DNA of 7,312 bases from Phycisphaeraceae bacterium (lineage in GTDB: Bacteria > Planctomycetota > Phycisphaerae > Phycisphaerales > Zrk34): contig JANQJT010000298.1 of the NCBI GenBank assembly GCA_028281485.1, positions 1 through 7,312 of the forward strand. Direction: 5' to 3'. Of the stretch, positions 1 to 5,556 are shown piece by piece (the first letter of the stretch is position 1; every line of letters begins with the position of its first letter). The translations under genes and the position numbers were made by a program. The notes beneath the pieces were generated by a model. The model was not told where the DNA came from. It saw nothing but the letters and a program-made list of their open reading frames with translations, and searched no databases.

Positions 1-465
1 AACCTGGCCCAGATGCACGGCGCGACCGTGCTGGCCCACTGCCCACTCGTGCTCACGCCGCACCCCGGCGAGGCGGCACGCCTCGCCGAGGCCGCACGCC
101 TGCGCATCGACCCGCTCGATCCCTCCCAGCGCCCCGACGCCGCACAACAACTGGCCGACGCCTTCGGCGCCGTCGTCCTGCTCAAGGGCACCGGCACCGT
201 CATCTCCGATGGAACCCAAACCCACATCAACACCACCGGCAACGTCGCCCTGGCCACCGCCGGCTCCGGCGACATCCTCACCGGCATGATCGCCTCACTG
301 ATCGCACAGGGCAGCACGCCATACGACGCCGCCGTACTCGGCGCGTACCTGCACGGCCTGATCGGCAACATCCACGCCGAGGTCGTCGGCCCCACCGGCC
401 TGTCGGCGGTCAACATGCTCGCCCTGATCAGCGCCGCGCTCAGCCGCCACATGCCCAAGTCATGA
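1..465 (+). CDS. nnrD: ADP-dependent NAD(P)H-hydrate dehydratase, 3' part
   Basis: This is the C-terminal 154 residues of the YjeF carbohydrate-kinase-like domain. The family dehydrates the damaged (S)-forms of NADHX and NADPHX back to NADH and NADPH using ADP or ATP, in the cytosol. The frame is open from base 1, so the start lies upstream. Visible signatures are TPHPGE at fragment residues 19-24, the nucleotide-binding LLKGTGTVI segment at about 60-68, and ATAGSGDILTG at 85-95, which contains the catalytic Asp of the GSGD motif. An LHG helix and a GPTGLSA segment follow, as is usual near the end of the family. I cannot tell whether an N-terminal epimerase domain (NnrE) is fused, because that part is outside the window. 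The stop overlaps the bioD start (ATGA), so the two are probably translationally coupled. The family call is secure. Confidence 0.95.
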   Translation, partial: NLAQMHGATVLAHCPLVLTPHPGEAARLAEAARLRIDPLDPSQRPDAAQQLADAFGAVVLLKGTGTVISDGTQTHINTTGNVALATAGSGDILTGMIASLIAQGSTPYDAAVLGAYLHGLIGNIHAEVVGPTGLSAVNMLALISAALSRHMPKS

Positions 466-1205
466 AACTCACCCTCACCAAGCCCGGCCTGTTCATCACC
501 GCGACCGACACCGAGGTGGGCAAGACCGTCACCACCTGCGCCATCGCCGCCGCGCTCCGCGCCGCCGGCCACACCGTCGGCGTATCCAAACCCATCGCCA
601 GCGGCTGCCGCTTCGACCTCAACCAGCTCGTCAACGAAGACGCCGAAGCCCTCGCACACTTCGCCGACTGCCAACTGCCCCTGCACACGATCAACCCCAT
701 CCGCTACCAGCCCCCGCTGGCCCCGGCCGCGGCCGCGGAACAAACCGGCAAACCCATCGACTACGACGCGCTGAGCGCGGCGCTGGCCGAGATCGATCAA
801 GCCAGCGACGTCACGCTCATCGAGGGCATCGGCGGCCTGCTCGTGCCGCTCGACGAAAAACACACCGTCCTCGACCTGGCCATCGCGATCGGCTACCCCG
901 TCGTCGTCGTCACGCGACCCAACCTCGGCACGCTCAACCACACCGCCATGACCTGCCGACTCCTCAAGCAGGCCGGGTTGAAACTGGCGGGCCTGGTCAT
1001 CAACGGCTTCGACCCGGAAGACACCAACGATGCCTCGATGCCCAGCAACCCCGCGTGGCTGGCCAGGCAGAACAAGACGCGCGTGCTGGCGACGATCCCC
1101 CGCTGCGACGGGGTCGAGCCGCCCAAAGGCCGCCTGCCCGCGGCCGTGCTGGAAGCGGTCGACGTCGTCGATTGGGCGCTGCTTGCGAAAAAACCGAAGC
1201 GCTAA
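462..1205 (+). CDS. bioD: ATP-dependent dethiobiotin synthetase BioD
   Basis: The 247-residue product matches the usual BioD length of about 220-240 with a slight C-terminal extension. BioD closes the ureido ring of dethiobiotin from 7,8-diaminopelargonate, CO2 and ATP, the penultimate step of biotin synthesis, in the cytosol. The P-loop is ATDTEVGKT at residues 14-22. The KPIASG segment at 43-48 carries the catalytic Lys (K43). Further motifs are NEDAEAL at 58-64, EGIGGLLVPL at 121-130 and RPNLGTLNHT at 152-161. Two positions differ from E. coli BioD: the first Gly of GTDT is Ala14, and the His of the SPH segment is replaced in the LAPAAAA run at 86-92. The start overlaps the nnrD stop and has no clear Shine-Dalgarno sequence, which fits coupled translation. 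No bioA, bioB or bioF is visible nearby, so the rest of the pathway must lie elsewhere or the cell salvages precursors. Confidence 0.95.
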   Translation: MKLTLTKPGLFITATDTEVGKTVTTCAIAAALRAAGHTVGVSKPIASGCRFDLNQLVNEDAEALAHFADCQLPLHTINPIRYQPPLAPAAAAEQTGKPIDYDALSAALAEIDQASDVTLIEGIGGLLVPLDEKHTVLDLAIAIGYPVVVVTRPNLGTLNHTAMTCRLLKQAGLKLAGLVINGFDPEDTNDASMPSNPAWLARQNKTRVLATIPRCDGVEPPKGRLPAAVLEAVDVVDWALLAKKPKR

Positions 1206-1226
1206 ACTGTTGTGACGCGATGCCGG

Positions 1227-1236
1227 TTGTTAAGAT
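1227..1236 (+). promoter_or_regulatory. Candidate extended -10 promoter for the YhaM-type gene
   Basis: TTGTTAAGAT combines a TGn extension with a -10-like TAAGAT at 1231-1236. Transcription would start near 1243, giving a short leader that contains the Shine-Dalgarno AAAGGA at 1248-1253, 7 bases before the ATG at 1261. No good -35 lies at 17 bases; CTGTTG at 1207-1212 is a weak possibility. The same TTG[C/T]TA pattern recurs before eno and the S9 peptidase gene. This is inference from sequence only. Confidence 0.4.
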
Positions 1237-1260
1237 GCGGACTGCTCAAAGGACACACGC

Positions 1261-2271
1261 ATGACCGACCGCACGTTTATCAACGCCCTCGCACCCAACC
1301 AGCTGATCGACGGCATCTTCTCCATCCAGAACTGCCAGCTCGGCCTCACGCGCAACGGCAAGCCCTACCTCAAGGCCCTCATCGCCGACAAGACCGGCCG
1401 CCTCCCCGCGCGCATGTGGAACGCCAGCGAGGAACTCGTCAGCACCCTGCCCACCGACGGCTTCGTCATGCTCGACGGCCAGACCCAGCCCTACCAGGGC
1501 GAGCTGCAGGTCATCATCAACCACATCGAACCCGCCCGCCCCGAGCCCAAGGACCTGACCGACCTGCTGCCCAGCACCGAGCACGACATCGAGCAGATGT
1601 TCAAAGACCTCTCCGCGATGCTGCACACGATCGCCAGCCCGTCCGTGCGCGCGCTGGCCGAGACCTACCTGCAGGACGCGAAGCTGATGGAGGCGTTCAA
1701 GATCTCCCCCGCCGCCGTCACGCTTCACCACGCCTACCTCGGCGGACTGCTGGAGCACACGCTGCACCTGATGCAGCTGGCCGAGGCCATGCTCCCGCTC
1801 TACCCACAGCTCAACCGCGACATCGTCCTCATGGGCCTGTTCATCCACGACATCGGCAAGTGCGCCGAATTGAGCTGGCAACAGGGCTTCCAGTACACCG
1901 ACCAGGGCCACCTCGTCGGCCACATCGCCCAGGGCTCGATCTGGCTGGAGCAGAAGGCCGCCGTCGCCGCGAAGGTCGGTCACGCCCTCCCGCCCGAAGC
2001 CAGGATGGTGCTGCAACACATCATCCTCTCACACCACGGCAAGCCGGAGTTCGGCGCGCAGATGCCCCCCAGCACACCCGAAGCGCTGTTCGTCTCACAA
2101 CTGGACAACCTCGAAGCGAAGATGCAGATGGCCATCGATCCCACACGCGGTCGCTCGGCCCCGCTCGACGACGTCAACGGCAACTTCACCGAAAAACTCT
2201 GGGCGCTCGAGAACCGCCGCTTCTATCGGCCCGACCCGCTGGCCGGCGAAGCCCCCTCCAACCCCGCGTAA
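1261..2271 (+). CDS. yhaM: 3'-5' exoribonuclease of the YhaM type (OB-fold plus HD domain)
   Basis: The 336-residue cytosolic protein has the two-part YhaM layout. An N-terminal OB-fold nucleic-acid-binding region spans about residues 10-90, with KPYLKALIADKTGRLPARMW at 34-53. A metal-dependent HD phosphohydrolase domain spans about 155-320. HD-domain ligands are visible in order: GGLLEHT (H166), FIHDIGK (H196, D197), GHLVGH (H217, H221), SHHG (H258, H259) and LDNLEAKM (D282). B. subtilis YhaM is about 314 residues and degrades RNA or single-stranded DNA from the 3' end, contributing to mRNA turnover. The start is supported by AAAGGA at 1248-1253. The adenosyltransferase gene begins 12 bases after the stop, which suggests a shared transcript. 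No key HD residue looks missing. The exact substrate cannot be read from sequence. Confidence 0.92.
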   Translation: MTDRTFINALAPNQLIDGIFSIQNCQLGLTRNGKPYLKALIADKTGRLPARMWNASEELVSTLPTDGFVMLDGQTQPYQGELQVIINHIEPARPEPKDLTDLLPSTEHDIEQMFKDLSAMLHTIASPSVRALAETYLQDAKLMEAFKISPAAVTLHHAYLGGLLEHTLHLMQLAEAMLPLYPQLNRDIVLMGLFIHDIGKCAELSWQQGFQYTDQGHLVGHIAQGSIWLEQKAAVAAKVGHALPPEARMVLQHIILSHHGKPEFGAQMPPSTPEALFVSQLDNLEAKMQMAIDPTRGRSAPLDDVNGNFTEKLWALENRRFYRPDPLAGEAPSNPA

Positions 2272-2283
2272 TCCCAAGCCCAC

Positions 2284-2832
2284 ATGAAGATCTACACACG
2301 AACCGGCGACGACGGCACGACCGGCCTCTACGGCGGCGGGCGCACCAGCAAGGCGTCGGGGCGCATCGACGCCATCGGCGCCGTCGACGAAGCCAACAGC
2401 CACCTCGGCCTCGCCGCCGTGGCCTGCAACAGCCCCGAGCTGGCCGACATCCTCGCCACGCTCAAGCCGCGCCTTTTCGATCTCGGCGCGGACCTGTCCA
2501 CTCCCATCGACGCCCACGCCCCCAAGGAAGTCCGCATCGGTCAATCACACATCGACGAGGTCGAAGCGGCGATCGATCGGCTCAGCGGCGACCTGCCCCC
2601 CCTGAAAACCTTCATCCTCCCCGGCGGCTGCGAGACCGCGGCGCGTCTGCACCTGGCGCGCACCGTCACACGCCGCGCCGAACGCGCGATCGTCGACCTG
2701 GCCGAACACGAACCGGTCAACGAGGCCGCCGTGGCCTACGTCAACCGCATCGGCGATCTGCTGTTTGTGATGGCGCGTTACGCGAACAAGGCCGCGGGCG
2801 TAGACGACATCGCCTGGACGGCCGAAGGCTGA
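2284..2832 (+). CDS. Cob(I)yrinic acid a,c-diamide (cobalamin) adenosyltransferase, PduO type
   Basis: This 182-residue protein transfers the adenosyl group of ATP to Co(I) corrinoid, producing adenosylcobalamin for radical enzymes such as methylmalonyl-CoA mutase. The N-terminal ATP-binding segment TRTGDDGTTGLYGGGR is at residues 5-20, followed by K23, and VDEANSHLG at 34-42. The RLHLARTVTRRAER segment at 121-134 carries the Arg/Glu residues of the PduO/MMAB active site. The C-terminal YVNRIGDLLFVMARYAN segment at 152-168 matches the family's NRLSDxLF motif, with Ser replaced by Gly157. The length is typical of a stand-alone enzyme. The gene follows the YhaM-type gene by 12 bases and has no obvious Shine-Dalgarno sequence, so it is probably translated by coupling or read-through. 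No mutase, cobalamin synthesis gene or B12 riboswitch is visible. Symbols used for homologues include pduO, cobO and MMAB; none is forced here. Confidence 0.94.
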   Translation: MKIYTRTGDDGTTGLYGGGRTSKASGRIDAIGAVDEANSHLGLAAVACNSPELADILATLKPRLFDLGADLSTPIDAHAPKEVRIGQSHIDEVEAAIDRLSGDLPPLKTFILPGGCETAARLHLARTVTRRAERAIVDLAEHEPVNEAAVAYVNRIGDLLFVMARYANKAAGVDDIAWTAEG

Positions 2833-3273
2833 TCAGTCCTCGGTCTCGGCGCGCCCCGCGTCCAATCGACCGGTCGTCAGCACGCGCCCCGCGTCCTGCC
2901 AGTCCCGCACGCCCCCCTTGTAATCGAACACGTCGTAGTAGCCCAGGCTGATCAATCGCTTGACCCCCGCCGTGCTCAGCGGATCGTTCCACCCCGCCGC
3001 GTAGACGACGATGGTCTTGTTGCCCGTCAGCCGCGGGTCCAGGCTGCGCATGTGATTGAGCGGCATGTGGATCGCGCCGGGGATGTGGCCGGCCTGGTAG
3101 TAACGCAGCGGCCGCACGTCGACCAGCACCGCCTTCTCCAGGTGCATCTGCTCGAACAGCGCCCCGCGCTCCAGGATGCGCAGGTCCCTGTCGGAGGTCT
3201 CCACCTCGTCGCCGCAACCGATCATCGCCCCCAGGATCAAAACGCTCACCAGCCACTTGGTCATGCCCGTCAT
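2833..3273 (-). CDS. Rhodanese-fold lipoprotein lacking the catalytic cysteine
   Basis: The 146-residue protein begins with a lipoprotein-like signal: Lys6, a hydrophobic stretch at about residues 7-18, then MIGC with Cys20 as the probable lipidated residue (a weak lipobox, since -3 is Met). A single rhodanese domain covers about 35-131, with VDVRPLRYYQAGHIPGAIHMP at 51-71 split across the CH2A-like motif, and GYYDVFDYKGGVRDW at 111-125. In the active-site loop after the strand TIVVY (87-91), where Cys normally sits, there is Ala92. Cys20 is the only cysteine in the whole protein, so sulfur transfer by persulfide is not possible for the mature domain. It may be a binding or scaffold module at the membrane. 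The start is fixed by GGAGGA upstream. It converges on the adenosyltransferase gene with abutting stops and diverges from eno. Confidence 0.85.
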   Translation of the reverse strand: MTGMTKWLVSVLILGAMIGCGDEVETSDRDLRILERGALFEQMHLEKAVLVDVRPLRYYQAGHIPGAIHMPLNHMRSLDPRLTGNKTIVVYAAGWNDPLSTAGVKRLISLGYYDVFDYKGGVRDWQDAGRVLTTGRLDAGRAETED

Positions 3274-3277
3274 GTCG

Positions 3278-3283
3278 TCCTCC
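3278..3283 (-). promoter_or_regulatory. Shine-Dalgarno site fixing the rhodanese lipoprotein start
   Basis: On the minus strand GGAGGA ends 4 bases before the ATG at 3273. This favours that ATG over the in-frame ATG three codons later. Confidence 0.7.
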
Positions 3284-3313
3284 GTGGGACCGCGTGCCCA
3301 CCGTTAATCCCGT

Positions 3314-3321
3314 AGTGTAGC
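3314..3321 (-). promoter_or_regulatory. Candidate -10 element for the rhodanese lipoprotein gene
   Basis: Read on the minus strand this is GCTACACT, with TACACT as the -10 hexamer. It is the same octamer found in the eno promoter on the other strand. Transcription would start near 3307, about 34 bases before the ATG. There is no TGn extension (CG instead) and no convincing -35, so this is a weak call. Confidence 0.3.
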
Positions 3322-3357
3322 GTTTCTTTCAGTGGTTTTCGCCTCGGCCCGCCGCTT

Positions 3358-3385
3358 TTGACCCCCACCGCCGAATTGCTACACT
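3358..3385 (+). promoter_or_regulatory. Candidate sigma-70-type promoter of eno
   Basis: TTGACC at 3358-3363 resembles a -35 box. TACACT at 3380-3385 resembles a -10 box and is preceded by TG-C, making TTGCTACACT at 3376-3385 an extended -10. The spacer is 16 bases. The start point would fall near 3392, leaving a leader of about 41 bases with its own ribosome site. This is the best promoter in the window by eye, and suits a highly expressed glycolytic gene. Confidence 0.55.
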
Positions 3386-3419
3386 GCCCGGTCCACCCAC
3401 AAGACCCACACCTGATCAC

Positions 3420-3424
3420 AAGGG
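3420..3424 (+). promoter_or_regulatory. Shine-Dalgarno site fixing the enolase start
   Basis: AAGGG lies 8 bases before the ATG at 3433. It supports this start over an in-frame TTG at 3358, which would add 25 residues unlike any enolase and would begin inside the putative -35 box. Confidence 0.6.
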
Positions 3425-3432
3425 TACCCATC

Positions 3433-4731
3433 ATGAGTTGCGAGATTGAATTCATCCACGGCCGCCAGATCCTCGATTCGCGCGGCAACCCCACCGTTGA
3501 AGTTGAAGTCTGGCTGACCGACGGCTCGATCGGCAAGGCCGCCGTGCCCTCCGGCGCGTCGACCGGCGAGAACGAGGCCGTCGAGCTGCGGGACGGCGGC
3601 GATCGGTACTGCGGCAAGGCCGTCACCAAGGCCGTCGCCAACGTCAACGACGTCATCGCCCCCGAGCTGCTCGGCATGGACGCCCGCGAGCAGGAAGAGA
3701 TCGACCAGATCATGATCGATCTCGACGGCACCGCCAACAAGTCCAAGCTCGGCGCCAACGCCATGCTCGGCGTGTCCATGGCCGTCGCCCACGCCGCGGC
3801 CGACTCCAGCGGCCTGCCCCTCTACCGCTACCTCGGCGGCACCGGCGCCAAGGTCCTGCCCGTGCCGATGATGAACATCCTCAACGGCGGCAAGCACGCC
3901 GACAACACCGTCGACTTCCAGGAGTTCATGATCCAGCCCTGGGGATTCGACAACTTCGACGACGCGATGCGCGCCGGCGTGGAGATCTACCACAGCCTCA
4001 AGGCCGTGCTCCACGACCAGAACCTCTCCACCGCCGTCGGCGACGAGGGCGGCTTTGCCCCCGACCTCAAGGACAACGAGGACGCGCTGAAGATCATCGA
4101 GCAGGCCGTCGACAAGGCCGGCTACAAGTGGGGCGAGCAGATCTTCGTCGCGCTCGACCCGGCCACCAGCGAGCTGTGGAACGAGGCCCAGAAAGACGGC
4201 AAGGAGGGCTACAAGTTCTTCTCCAGCACCCAGGAGATCATCACCTCCACCCAGATGGCCGACCTCTGGGCCGAGTGGTGCGCCAAGTACCCGATCCGCT
4301 CGATCGAAGACGGCCTGGCCGTGAACGACTGGGACGGCTGGAAGATCCTCACCGACAAGCTCGGCGACAAGGTCCAACTCGTCGGCGACGACCTGTTCGT
4401 CACCAACAAGTCCTTCCTTCAGAAGGGTCTGGACACCGGCTGCGCCAACTCGATCCTGGTGAAGGTCAACCAGATCGGCACCCTTTCGGAGACCTTCGAG
4501 AGCGTGAACCTGGCGATGAGCAACAAGTACACCGCCGTCCTCAGCCACCGCTCCGGCGAGACCGAGGACGCCACCATCGCCGACCTGGCGGTGGCCACCA
4601 ACTGCGGCCAGATCAAGACCGGCGCCCCCTGCCGCTCCGACCGCACCGCCAAGTACAACCAGCTGCTCCGCATCTCCGACGACCTCGGCGACTCCGCCGT
4701 CTACGGCTCGGTCACCTGGAACAAGGGCTGA
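3433..4731 (+). CDS. eno: Enolase (phosphopyruvate hydratase)
   Basis: The 432-residue length is that of bacterial enolase. The enzyme interconverts 2-phosphoglycerate and phosphoenolpyruvate in glycolysis and gluconeogenesis, in the cytosol, as a Mg2+-dependent enzyme. The N-terminus reads IEFIHGRQILDSRGNPTVEV. The mobile catalytic loop SGASTGENEAVELRDGG is at residues 40-56. H155 lies in NGGKHADN and E164 in QEFMI. The catalytic acid Glu is E205 in VGDEGGFAP. Metal ligands are D242, E292 (SIEDGL) and the Asp of VGDDLFVTN (about 319). The catalytic base Lys is K344 in ILVKVNQIG. The substrate-binding segments SHRSGETEDATIADLA (371-386) and QIKTG (K395) are intact. In the SIEDGL loop, the usual acidic pair before the DW is AV here (296-297). 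An intrinsic terminator follows closely, so eno is probably a single-gene unit with its own promoter. Confidence 0.98.
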   Translation: MSCEIEFIHGRQILDSRGNPTVEVEVWLTDGSIGKAAVPSGASTGENEAVELRDGGDRYCGKAVTKAVANVNDVIAPELLGMDAREQEEIDQIMIDLDGTANKSKLGANAMLGVSMAVAHAAADSSGLPLYRYLGGTGAKVLPVPMMNILNGGKHADNTVDFQEFMIQPWGFDNFDDAMRAGVEIYHSLKAVLHDQNLSTAVGDEGGFAPDLKDNEDALKIIEQAVDKAGYKWGEQIFVALDPATSELWNEAQKDGKEGYKFFSSTQEIITSTQMADLWAEWCAKYPIRSIEDGLAVNDWDGWKILTDKLGDKVQLVGDDLFVTNKSFLQKGLDTGCANSILVKVNQIGTLSETFESVNLAMSNKYTAVLSHRSGETEDATIADLAVATNCGQIKTGAPCRSDRTAKYNQLLRISDDLGDSAVYGSVTWNKG

Positions 4732-4758
4732 TCGAAACACACACCTTTGTATCTCACG

Positions 4759-4787
4759 CCCCGGACCAAACGGTCCGGGGTTTTTTT
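4759..4787 (+). terminator. Intrinsic terminator downstream of eno
   Basis: CCCCGGACC at 4759-4767 and GGTCCGGGG at 4772-4780 form a perfect 9-bp GC-rich stem with an AAAC loop, followed directly by seven Ts (4781-4787). The minus strand has no T-run after the stem, so it acts in the eno direction only. It begins 27 bases after the eno stop. Confidence 0.95.
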
Positions 4788-4803
4788 GTGACGCGTCGTT
4801 CCG

Positions 4804-4832
4804 TTGCCATCCGCACGCAAACACGACACAAT
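4804..4832 (+). promoter_or_regulatory. Candidate promoter for the HEVGH membrane protein; possibly leaderless
   Basis: TTGCCA at 4804-4809 and CACAAT at 4827-4832 are spaced by 17 bases. A start seven bases after the -10 falls on 4839, the A of the ATG. No Shine-Dalgarno sequence is present at a workable distance; AAAG at 4833-4836 is only 2 bases from the ATG. A strong terminator lies just upstream, so the gene needs its own promoter. Confidence 0.4.
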
Positions 4833-4838
4833 AAAGAC

Positions 4839-5486
4839 ATGTCGATTCAACCGGGACGACTTGAAAAGCCAAAACGTTTCAGCCTCGCGCGTTCGATGCT
4901 GCTGGTCTTGCTGATCGTCACGTCCTGGTATCTCAACGCGTTGATGCACGAGGTGGGCCACGCCGCGACACTGCTGGTGCTCGGCGGCGAGGTGCGACAG
5001 TTCGTCATGGTCCCGGGGATTCAGTTCTGGCCGACGCTGGAGTTCATCACGTGGAACGGTTTCGCCGGGATGGTGTGGGCCGAGGAGTGGATGCCCGGTA
5101 CCGAACAAGCGTGGTTCGAGCTGATGGGCGCGGGCACGACGCTGATCCTGGCGTACCTGGGTCTGCCATTGGTTCGGTGGACGCGCGGCAACGTGCGGCT
5201 GTGGATCGCGCTGTTCTCTGCCTTCTGCGCCTGGGACGTCATCCTCTACAGCATCCTGCCCCCCCTGGGCATCCGCCACTGGCTCACGTTCGGCGGCTAC
5301 AAGGCCGAGCCCTACGATGCGGCCCTCAAGCTCGAGATCTTCATCTGGGAGTACTGGGTCTACATGGCTGTCCACGTCGTCTTCTACCACGCCCTGTTCA
5401 CGCGTGTGCTGCGCCGCAGTCGCCCCGCCGCCCCCGTCGAGGCCGAGCCCCCTGCGCCCGCCGCACCGGCTCAAATCCCTGAATAA
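4839..5486 (+). CDS. Small integral-membrane zinc metalloprotease-like protein (M50-like, HEVGH)
   Basis: The 215-residue product has a basic N-terminus (K10, K12, R13, R18), then a hydrophobic segment at about 19-36 running directly into H37-E-V-G-H41, a HExxH zinc motif, and a further hydrophobic stretch with LLVLGGEVRQF at 45-55. This arrangement resembles the start of M50 (site-2-protease-like) proteins. Further likely membrane segments are about 92-112 (FELMGAGTTLILAYLGLPL, like the Gly-rich second M50 helix), 119-142 and 170-190. D133 in the third segment could be the third zinc ligand, but the usual LDG motif is not present. The C-terminal tail from 196 is rich in Pro and Ala. The start was chosen because the reading frame upstream overlaps eno in a shadow frame. 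Its substrate is unknown. No terminator is visible before the next gene. Confidence 0.72.
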   Translation: MSIQPGRLEKPKRFSLARSMLLVLLIVTSWYLNALMHEVGHAATLLVLGGEVRQFVMVPGIQFWPTLEFITWNGFAGMVWAEEWMPGTEQAWFELMGAGTTLILAYLGLPLVRWTRGNVRLWIALFSAFCAWDVILYSILPPLGIRHWLTFGGYKAEPYDAALKLEIFIWEYWVYMAVHVVFYHALFTRVLRRSRPAAPVEAEPPAPAAPAQIPE

Positions 5487-5506
5487 TCCGCCCCCCACCA
5501 GACGTC

Positions 5507-5516
5507 TTGCTACCAT
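5507..5516 (+). promoter_or_regulatory. Candidate extended -10 promoter for the S9 peptidase gene
   Basis: TTGCTACCAT carries a TGn extension and the -10-like TACCAT at 5511-5516, closely matching the eno element. The start point would be near 5523, about 34 bases before the ATG. The leader contains AAAGGA at 5545-5550, 6 bases before the ATG. No -35 is recognisable. Confidence 0.4.
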
Positions 5517-5556
5517 AAGCGTGTCGGTGCGAGACTCCTATCTGAAAGGATCGTCG

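Noticed and set aside
721..740. A GC-rich run of repeated GGCCGC units that can pair with itself
   Set aside because: It lies inside bioD, encodes the APAAAAEQ segment, and is explained by alanine codons. There is no T-run or other regulatory context.
1212..2951. A 579-codon plus-strand frame spanning the YhaM-type and adenosyltransferase genes
   Set aside because: It overlaps two well-recognised genes in another frame and translates to Arg/Pro/His-rich shadow sequence.
3358..3432. An upstream TTG start that would extend enolase by 25 residues
   Set aside because: The extension has no enolase similarity and overlaps the likely -35 box. The ATG at 3433 has a ribosome site and gives the standard N-terminus.
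4128..4838. A long N-terminal extension of the HEVGH membrane protein
   Set aside because: The upstream part of the frame is a shadow of eno and crosses its terminator. The ATG at 4839 directly precedes recognisable membrane-protein sequence.
3379..4872. A 497-codon open frame on the minus strand across eno
   Set aside because: It is antisense to an unmistakable enolase. Its product is a low-complexity Val/Gly/Asp/Leu-rich sequence with no domain, as expected from the complement of GC-rich codons.
5487..5506. A possible terminator between the membrane protein and the S9 peptidase gene
   Set aside because: The C-rich stretch has no complementary arm and no T-run, so no hairpin terminator can be supported.
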